Shown here: positions 5,366 to 10,536 of the stretch, in pieces
How the letters are laid out: each line of letters begins with the position of its first letter
Numbering within the stretch: position 1 is the first letter of the stretch
Notes under the pieces: generated by a model
Databases searched by the model: none
The model's input: the letters and a program-made list of their open reading frames with translations, nothing else
Told to the model about the DNA's origin: nothing
Translations under genes and position numbers: made by a program
Assembly: GCA_018064545.1 (NCBI GenBank)
Contig: JAGHUY010000360.1
Coordinates: forward strand, 1 to 10,536
Origin: Candidatus Apopatosoma intestinale
GTDB lineage: Bacteria > Bacillota > Clostridia > Oscillospirales > CAG-272
Reading direction: 5' to 3'
Length of the DNA: 10,536 bases

Positions 5366-7468
5366 ATGTTTGAGAATTACAAAAAATTCGAGTACGAATA
5401 CGCGGGCAGACCGCTGGTCGTCGAAGTCGGCAAAGTCGCCGGACTCGCCAATGGCTCGTGTATGATCCGTTACGGTGAAACCGTTCTGCTCTGCTGTGCG
5501 ACCGCCAGTCCGAAGCCGCGTGACGGCATCGATTTCCTACCACTGTCCGTGGACTATGACGAGAAGATGTACGCCGTCGGCAAGATTCCGGGCGGATTCC
5601 TCCGCCGTGAGGGCAAGCCCACCGAAAAGGCCGTGCTGACCAGCCGCGTGATCGACCGTCCGATCCGTCCCCTCTTCCCAAAGGACCTGCGCAACGACGT
5701 TGCTCTGACGCTGACCGTCATGTCCGTCGATCCCGACTGTTCCCCCGAAATCACCGCCATGATCGGTGCTTCCATCGCCCTGTCCATTTCCGACATTCCG
5801 TGGAACGGGCCGATCGGCGGCGCGTTCATGGGTCTTGTTGACGGTGAGATCGTCGTTAACCCCACTGCCGAACAGCGCAAAGCAAGCGACTTGGAACTGA
5901 CCGTAGCGGCCAGCGAAAAGAAAGTGGTCATGATCGAGGCCGGTGCCCGTGAAGTCGATGACGACACAATGTACGCCGCCATCATGAAAGCACACGAAGA
6001 GATCAAAAAACTGCTCGTCTTCATTAACGAGATCATCGCCACCGTCGGCAAGCCGAAATTCGATTATCCGTCCTGCGAACTCGATCACGATATGTTCGAC
6101 GAGATTTTCGCTTACTGCGAAGCCGCCGTTATGGAAGCCCTTGACACCGACGACAAGAACGTCCGCGATGCCAAGATGCAGCCCATCCAGGACGACATTC
6201 TGGAAAAGTTCTCCGAGAAATACGAGGGGCTTGACATCATGCTCCCCGAGCTCATTTACAAGATTCAGAAGAAGATCGTCCGCCGCTGGCTTCTCGTTGA
6301 CAAGAAGCGTGTCGACGGCCGCCGTATGGATCAGATCCGTCCGCTGAACGCCGAGGTCGGCATTCTTCCCAGAACTCACGGTTCCGGTCTGTTCACCAGA
6401 GGTCAGACGCAGGTGCTCACCACCGTCACCCTCGGCCCGGTCTCCGATGCCCAGCTTCTCGAAGGTCTTGATGACGAGACCGAAAAGAGATATATGCACC
6501 ACTACAATATGCCCGGCTACTCCACCGGCGAAGCCAAGAGCCTGCGCAGCCCCGGCCGTCGTGAGATCGGTCACGGTGCTCTTGCCGAGCGTTCCCTCGT
6601 TCCGGTACTGCCGAGCAAAGAGGAGTTCCCGTATGCGTTGCGCCTCGTCTCCGAGGTCGTCAGTTCCAACGGTTCCACCTCTCAGGCTTCCGTCTGCGGC
6701 TCTACGCTGGCTCTGATGGACGCCGGTGTGCCGATCAAAGCCCCCGTTGCCGGTATCTCCTGCGGTCTGATCACCGCTGAGGACGGTTCTTGGGACACCA
6801 TGATCGACATTCAGGGTCTGGAAGACTTCTACGGCGATATGGACTTCAAAGTCGCCGGTACGCACAAGGGGATCACCTCCATTCAGATGGACCTGAAGAT
6901 CGACGGTCTGACGCCCGAGATCATCAAGCAGGCTCTCGCCACCACCCACAAGGGCAGAGATTATATCATTGACGAGATCATTCTGAAAGCCATCCCCGCT
7001 CCGAGAGAAGAGATGAGCAAGTACGCGCCCAAGATGATCACCATGAAGATCAATCCCGACAAGATCCGTGACGTCATCGGTACCGGCGGTAAGATCATTC
7101 AGAAGATCGTGGCCGAGACCGGCGCCAAGATCGACATCGAGGATGACGGTACGGTCTATATCCTCGCCGTTGACCAACAGTCCGGCAAGGATGCCAAGGC
7201 CATCATCGACGCCATCGTGTTTGAACCCGTGGACGGTTGTTGCTACAACGGCACGATTACCCGCGTGGAATCCTACGGTGCGTTCGTCGAGATCGCTCCC
7301 GGTAAGGAAGGACTCATCCACATTTCCCGCCTCGCCAAACAGCGCGTGGAAAAGACGGAAGACGTCGTTCACCTCGGTGATACCGTCACCGTGAAGTTCC
7401 TCGGCAAGGACGAAAAAGGACGTCTGGACTTCTCGATGAAAGACGTTCCCACCCCTGAGGAAAACTAA
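5366..7468 (+). CDS. pnp: Polyribonucleotide nucleotidyltransferase (PNPase)
   Basis: Phosphorolytic 3'-to-5' exoribonuclease, normally a trimer, acting in mRNA decay and RNA quality control. The 700 residues match the family's usual 690-720. Domain order: first RNase PH-like domain (about 10-145), linker and helical domain (about 145-310), second, catalytic RNase PH-like domain (about 320-545), KH domain (about 553-620) with GTGG at 572-575, and S1 domain (about 624-692, GTITRVESYGAFVEI). In the catalytic domain SSNGSTSQASVCG gives the phosphate-binding serines, and EDFYGDMDFK (486-495) supplies Asp487, Asp493 and Lys495, equivalent to the metal-binding and catalytic residues of E. coli PNPase. 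MFENYKKFEYEYAGRPL is a normal N-terminus with AGGAGG 6 bases upstream. The gene is complete and intact, follows rpsO, and is probably self-regulated through the leader stem-loop. Confidence 0.98.
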   Translation: MFENYKKFEYEYAGRPLVVEVGKVAGLANGSCMIRYGETVLLCCATASPKPRDGIDFLPLSVDYDEKMYAVGKIPGGFLRREGKPTEKAVLTSRVIDRPIRPLFPKDLRNDVALTLTVMSVDPDCSPEITAMIGASIALSISDIPWNGPIGGAFMGLVDGEIVVNPTAEQRKASDLELTVAASEKKVVMIEAGAREVDDDTMYAAIMKAHEEIKKLLVFINEIIATVGKPKFDYPSCELDHDMFDEIFAYCEAAVMEALDTDDKNVRDAKMQPIQDDILEKFSEKYEGLDIMLPELIYKIQKKIVRRWLLVDKKRVDGRRMDQIRPLNAEVGILPRTHGSGLFTRGQTQVLTTVTLGPVSDAQLLEGLDDETEKRYMHHYNMPGYSTGEAKSLRSPGRREIGHGALAERSLVPVLPSKEEFPYALRLVSEVVSSNGSTSQASVCGSTLALMDAGVPIKAPVAGISCGLITAEDGSWDTMIDIQGLEDFYGDMDFKVAGTHKGITSIQMDLKIDGLTPEIIKQALATTHKGRDYIIDEIILKAIPAPREEMSKYAPKMITMKINPDKIRDVIGTGGKIIQKIVAETGAKIDIEDDGTVYILAVDQQSGKDAKAIIDAIVFEPVDGCCYNGTITRVESYGAFVEIAPGKEGLIHISRLAKQRVEKTEDVVHLGDTVTVKFLGKDEKGRLDFSMKDVPTPEEN

Positions 7469-7509
7469 GGGGCTGCTAAAAAAGTGCAGACCGAAAAACG
7501 GTAAAGTAT

Positions 7510-7682
7510 AAAGGGAATTGCTCCCGTCTCCTTGCCTTCCCCAGATGGGTAGCGAAGCGGCGCCGAGGTAGTGAATGACAGCACCAAATGTGCTGTCAGA
7601 GCCGAGGCGTGACCGAGCCGCAGCGAGACAGGGGGACCACCGAAGGTGGTGGATGAGGTGACTTTGAGGAGCAATTCCCTTT
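7510..7682. repeat. Structured repeat bounded by 15-bp perfect inverted repeats
   Basis: AAAGGGAATTGCTCC (7510-7524) and GGAGCAATTCCCTTT (7668-7682) are perfect reverse complements. Nested inside are GTCTC (7526-7530) with GAGAC (7625-7629), GCGGC (7557-7561) with GCCGC (7617-7621), TGACAGCAC(CAAAT)GTGCTGTCA (7576-7598) and ACCACC(GAA)GGTGGT (7636-7650). The motif GCCGAGG occurs twice (7562 and 7601). The CCACCGAAGGTGGTGGATGAGG style resembles dispersed intergenic repeats of gut Clostridia; that resemblance is from memory and unchecked. Short ORFs across it look spurious. Confidence 0.7.
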
Positions 7683-7693
7683 TTCATAGGTAG

Positions 7694-7717
7694 GAAATCC
7701 TCGCGGATTTCGTTTTT
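7694..7717 (+). terminator. Possible terminator inside the pnp-downstream insertion
   Basis: GAAATCC (7694-7700), loop TCGC and GGATTTC (7705-7711) are followed by GTTTTTATT. The stem is short but the T-run is good, so read-through from pnp could stop here. Confidence 0.6.
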
Positions 7718-7742
7718 ATTATATCCGTTTTTCTCTCGTCTC

Positions 7743-7783
7743 TTTCCCGCTGGCCGTACATACAGTACTGCCTGCGCGGGAAA
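7743..7783. other. Bulged long hairpin in the pnp-downstream gap
   Basis: TTTCCCGC (7743-7750) pairs with GCGGGAAA (7776-7783). Inside, GGC (7752-7754) pairs with GCC (7770-7772) and GTAC (7756-7759) with GTAC (7765-7768). A TTTTT run follows 15 bases later, too far for a standard terminator. It probably belongs to the inserted repeat. Confidence 0.4.
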
Positions 7784-7828
7784 TCGGCGATTCTGCGCAT
7801 TTTTATCTAGCCCCGGCTGCTAAAAAGC

Positions 7829-7861
7829 AACGGCATCGGCGAAATCGCCGATGCCGTTTTT
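7829..7861. terminator. Strong bidirectional terminator
   Basis: AACGGCATCGGCG (7829-7841) pairs perfectly with CGCCGATGCCGTT (7846-7858) around AAAT, followed by TTT and a TGCTTT tail on plus and by GCTTTTTAGC on minus. It is probably the original pnp terminator, and also terminates the small membrane protein gene on the minus strand. Confidence 0.9.
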
Positions 7862-7903
7862 GCTTTGATCGGACCAATCCCATATGATCCCGCATCCGTT
7901 CTT

Positions 7904-8062
7904 CTATTTGAGACAAGAAAGAATAATGAGTCCGACCCCGCCGAGAAACGTCCCACCGAAAAACCAGCCGATCGGGCTTCTCTCCTTGTCACCGGCCATG
8001 ATCAGGCATAGAATCAAACTGACCGCCGTAACAATCGTTCCAAGAGTCATCATTGGATTCAT
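7904..8062 (-). CDS. Small two-helix membrane protein (52 residues), unknown function
   Basis: A short gene below common size cut-offs. It begins MNPMMTLGTIVTAVSLI and contains two hydrophobic segments, about residues 6-24 and 31-51, joined by the charged turn GDKERSP, and ends SCLK. This predicts a helical hairpin in the membrane. The second helix is glycine-rich (GWFFGGTFLGGVGL), which suits close helix packing. Support comes from AAGGTG 6 bases before the ATG, a near-consensus promoter further upstream, and a terminator just past the stop; reading frames on the other strand lack such signals. It is transcribed away from an XRE regulator, and an inverted repeat overlaps its promoter, so the regulator may control it. 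I do not recognise the family. A toxin-like, stress or transport-modulating small protein are all possible. Confidence 0.7.
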   Translation of the reverse strand: MNPMMTLGTIVTAVSLILCLIMAGDKERSPIGWFFGGTFLGGVGLIILSCLK

Positions 8063-8103
8063 TTTATACACCTTTTTTCCTTATACGACATGATTTTTAT
8101 CGA

Positions 8104-8132
8104 ATTATAACACATATGGGGTTTTAAGTCAA
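8104..8132 (-). promoter_or_regulatory. Near-consensus promoter of the small membrane protein
   Basis: On the minus strand TTGACT (8132-8127) and TATAAT (8109-8104) are 17 bases apart, one mismatch from consensus overall. Transcription should start near 8097, giving a leader of about 35 bases. Confidence 0.85.
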
Positions 8133-8138
8133 CCCATA
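8115..8138. promoter_or_regulatory. Inverted repeat over the small-protein promoter, candidate operator
   Basis: TATGGG (8115-8120) and CCCATA (8133-8138) are perfect inverted half-sites 12 bases apart. They straddle the spacer and -35 box of the minus-strand promoter, the place where an XRE-type repressor dimer would block RNA polymerase. Regulation by the adjacent XRE protein is an inference. Confidence 0.5.
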
Positions 8139-8166
8139 AGGGCGTTATTTCTCTCTGTTTTGGGAG

Positions 8167-8172
8167 TATAAT
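8167..8172 (+). promoter_or_regulatory. -10 box of the XRE regulator gene
   Basis: A perfect TATAAT lies 29 bases before the TTG start. The -35 is poor (TTATTT at 8145-8150, 16-base spacing) and there is no extended TG, so the promoter may be weak or activator-dependent. Confidence 0.55.
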
Positions 8173-8195
8173 GAAAGAAAAAAGGGGAGAACGAT

Positions 8196-8501
8196 TTGGA
8201 TATTCTGAAAAAGATCAACAAAATGCGTCTCGAACGCAAATGGTCGGTCTACAAGCTCTCTGCTATGTCCGGCGTGGCGCAATCCACCTTAAACAATATG
8301 TTCAATCGGGAAACGCTTCCGTCGATCCCCACCCTGCAGCTTCTTTGTGATGCCTTCGGAATCACCGTTTCCGAATTTTTCAAAGAGGATACCCTGACAA
8401 CTTCGGCGGAAGATGATGAGATTCTCCGCTGTTATCATAGGTTGAACGGATCGGAAAAAGAGGCATTCATGGTTCTGCTCCGCTCTATGAGCAAAAAATA
8501 A
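8196..8501 (+). CDS. XRE-family helix-turn-helix transcriptional regulator
   Basis: A 101-residue DNA-binding protein. The Cro/C1-type HTH occupies about residues 4-62: WSVYKLSAMSGVAQSTLNNM carries helices 2 and 3, followed by LPSIPTLQLLCDAFGITVSEFF, the usual closing helices of the fold. The short remainder (63-101) is acidic, then Leu/Met-rich (RLNGSEKEAFMVLLRSM), and may support dimerisation; no ligand-binding or peptidase domain is present. The start is TTG, chosen because AAGGGGAG sits 6 bases upstream and the protein would begin MDILKKI as in close family members; the next in-frame Met is residue 10, inside helix 1. It is divergent from the small membrane protein gene and is followed directly by a terminator. 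Family is secure; its targets are not known, though the neighbouring promoter with its inverted repeat is the obvious candidate. Confidence 0.9.
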   Translation: MDILKKINKMRLERKWSVYKLSAMSGVAQSTLNNMFNRETLPSIPTLQLLCDAFGITVSEFFKEDTLTTSAEDDEILRCYHRLNGSEKEAFMVLLRSMSKK

Positions 8502-8539
8502 AAAACTGTTCAAACAGATTGTGCTTGAACAGTTTTTTT
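8501..8539. terminator. Bidirectional terminator between the XRE gene and the copper operon
   Basis: AAAAACTGTTCAA (8501-8513) pairs with TTGAACAGTTTTT (8525-8537) around an 11-base loop, with T-runs on both strands. The stem's first base is the last base of the XRE stop codon. It can serve the convergent copper operon as well. Confidence 0.92.
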
Positions 8540-8554
8540 GTGTTCATTTTTCGT

Positions 8555-8749
8555 TTACGCTTTTACGGCTTCAAAGCCAAGGTCGTCGAGCGTTTCCACG
8601 GCTTTTTTCACGCAACCGTCGCACCCGTCGATGATCACGGTCTTGTCGGCAAGCGACACCGTGAATGTCAGTCCCTCGGCGGTCAGTGCCTTTTCGATGC
8701 GGGCGACGCAATGCTCGCAATGCATGCCCTCCACTTTCAGTACCGTCAT
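8555..8749 (-). CDS. copZ: CopZ-like copper chaperone (heavy-metal-associated domain)
   Basis: A 64-residue single HMA (ferredoxin-like beta-alpha-beta-beta-alpha-beta) protein expected to carry Cu(I) in the cytoplasm to the CopA exporter. GMHCEHC (8-14) is the metal-binding loop with Cys11 and Cys14. The length matches stand-alone CopZ/Atx1-type chaperones. Unusually, a second CxxC, DGCDGC with Cys43 and Cys46, sits at the end of the third strand where classical CopZ has none. It may hold a second metal or a disulfide; I recall similar proteins in gut Clostridia but cannot verify this. The ATG has AAAGGAG a few bases upstream. It is the last gene of the copA-csoR-copZ operon, 29 bases after csoR. 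HMA identity is firm; copper rather than another soft metal is inferred from context. Confidence 0.88.
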   Translation of the reverse strand: MTVLKVEGMHCEHCVARIEKALTAEGLTFTVSLADKTVIIDGCDGCVKKAVETLDDLGFEAVKA

Positions 8750-8778
8750 GTTTTATCTCCTTTCCGCGTTTCCGCTGG

Positions 8779-9069
8779 TTAATTGATTTTTTTGAGTAGT
8801 GAAACCAGCTCGTCGATCACGTCATCATGCCCCGCGCGAAGTTCGTCTGCCACGCAGGTCTCTAAATGCGTCGATAGCATTTCTCCGAGAAAAGCCTGTA
8901 AAGCCGCCCGGACGGCGGTCGTCTGCGTCATCACATCCACGCAGTAGGCGTCGTTTTCCACCATGTTTTTTAACCCCCGTACCTGTCCCTCAATACGGGA
9001 CAGACGGTTTAAGAGGGCTTTTTTCTCCGCCTCGGTGCGGATCTTCTTTTTTTCACAGCACGTCGTCAC
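8779..9069 (-). CDS. csoR: CsoR-type copper-sensing transcriptional repressor
   Basis: A 96-residue all-helical repressor of the CsoR/RcnR family (DUF156), which binds operator DNA and is released on binding Cu(I). NRLSRIEGQVRGLKNMVE (21-38) is the family N-terminal helix region. The ligand triad is Cys43, His68 and Cys72, with spacing (25 and 4) equal to the Cys-His-Cys copper site of M. tuberculosis CsoR, and Tyr42 precedes the first Cys as there. This favours copper over nickel (RcnR) or formaldehyde (FrmR). An extra CC pair lies at residues 4-5. The start is GTG, with AGGAGG 8 bases upstream. GTG overlaps the copA stop by four bases (GTGA), implying translational coupling. The repressor gene follows copA rather than leading the operon, so the operator is probably beyond the right edge. 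Confidence 0.92.
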   Translation of the reverse strand: MTTCCEKKKIRTEAEKKALLNRLSRIEGQVRGLKNMVENDAYCVDVMTQTTAVRAALQAFLGEMLSTHLETCVADELRAGHDDVIDELVSLLKKIN

Positions 9070-10536
9070 AGTTTTTTCCTCCTTAACCGCAGGGCATTCG
9101 TCACCACGCAGACCGAGGAAAGCGACATAGCAAACCCGGCAAACATGGGGTTTAGTAAGAATTTGCTATTCTCCGTGATAGCGTACAGAAGCCCCGCCGC
9201 AATCGGAAGTCCGACGGTGTTATAGCAGAATGCCCAAAACAGATTCTCTTTGATATCGCGGATGGTATAGCGGCTGAGTTTGATCGCCCGGGAAACGTCG
9301 CAAAGATCGCTTCTCATCAGCACAATGTCCCCGGATTCAATGGCAATGTCGCTCCCGCTTCCGATGGCCACACCCACGTCTGCCGCCGCGAGTGCCGGCG
9401 CGTCGTTGATGCCGTCGCCGACCATCATGACCGTATGGCCGTCGCGCCGCAACCGTTCCACGGCTTCGGCTTTTCCCTCCGGCAGAATACCGGCAAGCAC
9501 CTCGTCCACCCCGGCAAGAGAAGCGATATGGCGGGCGGTCGTCTCATTGTCCCCGGTCAGCATGACGGTGCGGATGCCCTGCTTCTGTAACCATTCCACG
9601 GCCTCCCGGCTCGTCTTCTTGATCGGATCAGCCACGCCGAATAACCCTATGACCCGGCCGTTCTCGGCCACGTACATCGGCGTCTGCCCCTCGGCGGCCC
9701 ATTCCGCCGCTTTTTCTGTTTCCTCAAATACTCCGACCGTTTCCCGCATCAGCGCTTCGTTCCCGACGGCCACGGCCGCGTCCCCGATCTGACAGACGAT
9801 GCCCTTTCCCGACCGCGCCGTAAAATTCGTCACCTCGCGAATGGGAATCGAATTCTGTTCGCCGTAAGCGACCACGGCGCGGGCGATCGGATGCTCCGAG
9901 AACCGCTCGGCGGAGCAGACAAGCGACAAAAACTCATCCCGGCTGACGCCGTCGGCCGGCATAACGGCCGTCACCCGCGGTTCTCCCTCGGTGACGGTTC
10001 CCGTCTTATCGAGTACCACGGTATCGACTTCATGCGTCCGTTCCAGCGTCTCACCGTTCCGGATCAGAATGCCGTGCGAGGCACCGAGTCCCGTCCCCAC
10101 AAGAATGGCCGTCGGTGTCGCCAGTCCGAGCGCACAGGGACAGGCAATGACGAGAACGGATGTGAAAATTTTCAGCACAAAGGCGGCGTCTTTTCCGGCC
10201 AAAGTCCAAAGGACGGCGGCAAGAACGGCCAGCCCCATCACGGTGGGGACAAAAACCCCGGCCACCTTGTCGGCCAGCCCCGCGATCGGAGCCTTTTTCC
10301 CCTGCGCGTCCTCGACAAAGCGAATGATGGAGGATAGCGTCGTGTCGTCCCCGACGCGCGTTACGCGCACGGTCAGCGCACCCTCTCCGTTGATACTGCC
10401 GCCGATCACCGCGTCGCCCGTTTTCCTTACGACCGGCATCGACTCGCCGGTGATCAGGGATTCATTGACACTGCTCTCCCCCGAGACCACGCTTCCGTCC
10501 TGCGGAATACGCGCTCCCGGACGGATCAGCATAAGG
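9066..10536 (-). CDS. copA: Cu(I)-exporting P1B-type ATPase CopA (N-terminal part beyond window edge)
   Basis: C-terminal 488 residues, numbered from the Met at 10532, of a copper-exporting P-type ATPase in the cytoplasmic membrane; the frame stays open to the right edge, so the N-terminal metal-binding domain(s) and first helices are missing. Visible in order: actuator TGES (28-31), transmembrane CPC (131-133), phosphorylation site DKTGT (175-179, Asp175), P1B SEHP (212-215), TGDN (326-329), GDGINDAP (372-379). The last two helices hold YN (437-438, in CYNTVGLPIAAG) and Met469 with Ser473 (MSLSSVCVVTNAL), the P1B-1 signature selective for Cu(I). It overlaps csoR by four bases and is first visible in the copA-csoR-copZ operon. 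CopA assignment is strong; silver may also be a substrate, as for other P1B-1 pumps. Confidence 0.95.
   Translation of the reverse strand, partial: LMLIRPGARIPQDGSVVSGESSVNESLITGESMPVVRKTGDAVIGGSINGEGALTVRVTRVGDDTTLSSIIRFVEDAQGKKAPIAGLADKVAGVFVPTVMGLAVLAAVLWTLAGKDAAFVLKIFTSVLVIACPCALGLATPTAILVGTGLGASHGILIRNGETLERTHEVDTVVLDKTGTVTEGEPRVTAVMPADGVSRDEFLSLVCSAERFSEHPIARAVVAYGEQNSIPIREVTNFTARSGKGIVCQIGDAAVAVGNEALMRETVGVFEETEKAAEWAAEGQTPMYVAENGRVIGLFGVADPIKKTSREAVEWLQKQGIRTVMLTGDNETTARHIASLAGVDEVLAGILPEGKAEAVERLRRDGHTVMMVGDGINDAPALAAADVGVAIGSGSDIAIESGDIVLMRSDLCDVSRAIKLSRYTIRDIKENLFWAFCYNTVGLPIAAGLLYAITENSKFLLNPMFAGFAMSLSSVCVVTNALRLRRKKL

Larger units (their letters stand above)
7469..7826. mobile_element. 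Probable MITE-like insertion downstream of pnp (boundaries approximate)
   Basis: A gene-free stretch directly after the pnp stop. The exact 12-mer GGCTGCTAAAAA occurs at 7471-7482 and 7815-7826, the second copy just before a strong terminator. The ends also look like imperfect terminal inverted repeats: 7469-7489 begins GGGGCTGCTAAAAAAG, and the reverse complement of 7793-7814 begins GGGGCTAGATAAAAATG. The interior holds the structured 7510-7682 element and two further hairpins, with no transposase. Simplest reading: a non-autonomous element inserted between pnp and its original terminator. Whether the 12-mers are a target duplication or part of the element is unresolved. Confidence 0.5.

Noticed and set aside
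5537..7687. A 716-codon open frame on the minus strand across pnp
   Set aside because: It is the antisense shadow of a fully recognisable PNPase. Long antisense frames are common in genes of this base composition, and it shows no motifs or ribosome site.
7469..7865. CRISPR array or tRNA/rRNA gene in the long non-coding gap
   Set aside because: There is no regular repeat-spacer pattern or cloverleaf; the structure is inverted repeats, which fits a MITE-like element.
7807..8093. Short frames at 7807-7992 (minus) and 7884-8093 (plus)
   Set aside because: The first runs through a strong terminator hairpin. The second overlaps the better supported 52-residue membrane protein and has no comparable signals.
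8519..8786. Plus-strand frames opposite copZ
   Set aside because: They are shadows of the HMA-domain gene and start inside a terminator stem.
9280..10337. Plus-strand frames at 9280-9792 and 9891-10337
   Set aside because: They are antisense to copA, which carries every expected P-type ATPase motif.

Overview
The window reads as a chromosomal core-genome segment of a Gram-positive Clostridia-like bacterium, possibly a gut Oscillospirales relative. This placement is inferred from strong AGGAGG-type ribosome binding sites, sigma-A-type promoters, GC-rich codon use, class II aldolase, a CopA/CsoR/CopZ copper set and a compact structured intergenic repeat. No rRNA, tRNA, CRISPR array, phage gene or complete insertion sequence was seen.

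Layout, left to right. (1) 1-2508, plus strand: 6-phosphogluconate dehydrogenase, cut by the left window edge, in a tight operon with a PfkB-family sugar kinase resembling 2-keto-3-deoxygluconate kinase. (2) 2509-3610, plus: a structured 127-base gap, then an unrecognised multi-pass membrane protein with an uninterrupted 13-histidine tract. A strong bidirectional terminator separates it from (3) the convergent class II fructose-bisphosphate aldolase gene (3672-4631, minus), which has its own promoter and a palindrome at the predicted transcription start. (4) 4763-7468, plus: consensus promoter, structured leader, rpsO (S15) and pnp (PNPase), the classic bacterial rpsO-pnp arrangement. The gap between them holds a long near-perfect stem-loop resembling in position the RNase III-processed pnp leader of E. 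coli. (5) 7469-7865: a non-coding stretch with a MITE-like repeat that seems to have been inserted between pnp and its original terminator. (6) 7904-8501: a divergent pair, a 52-residue two-helix membrane protein (minus, too short for ordinary ORF cut-offs) and an XRE-family regulator (plus), with an inverted repeat lying over the small gene's promoter. (7) 8555-10536, minus: copper resistance operon copA (cut by the right edge), csoR and a CopZ-like chaperone.

How the genes work together: the left part is central carbon metabolism (pentose phosphate, sugar-acid phosphorylation, glycolysis), the middle is translation and RNA decay, and the right is copper sensing, trafficking and export. I see no clear evidence of a wholly new defence or mobile system. 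The most informative less-described items are the pnp leader hairpin, the unannotated small membrane protein with its putative regulator and operator, the pnp-downstream insertion, and the His-rich membrane protein.
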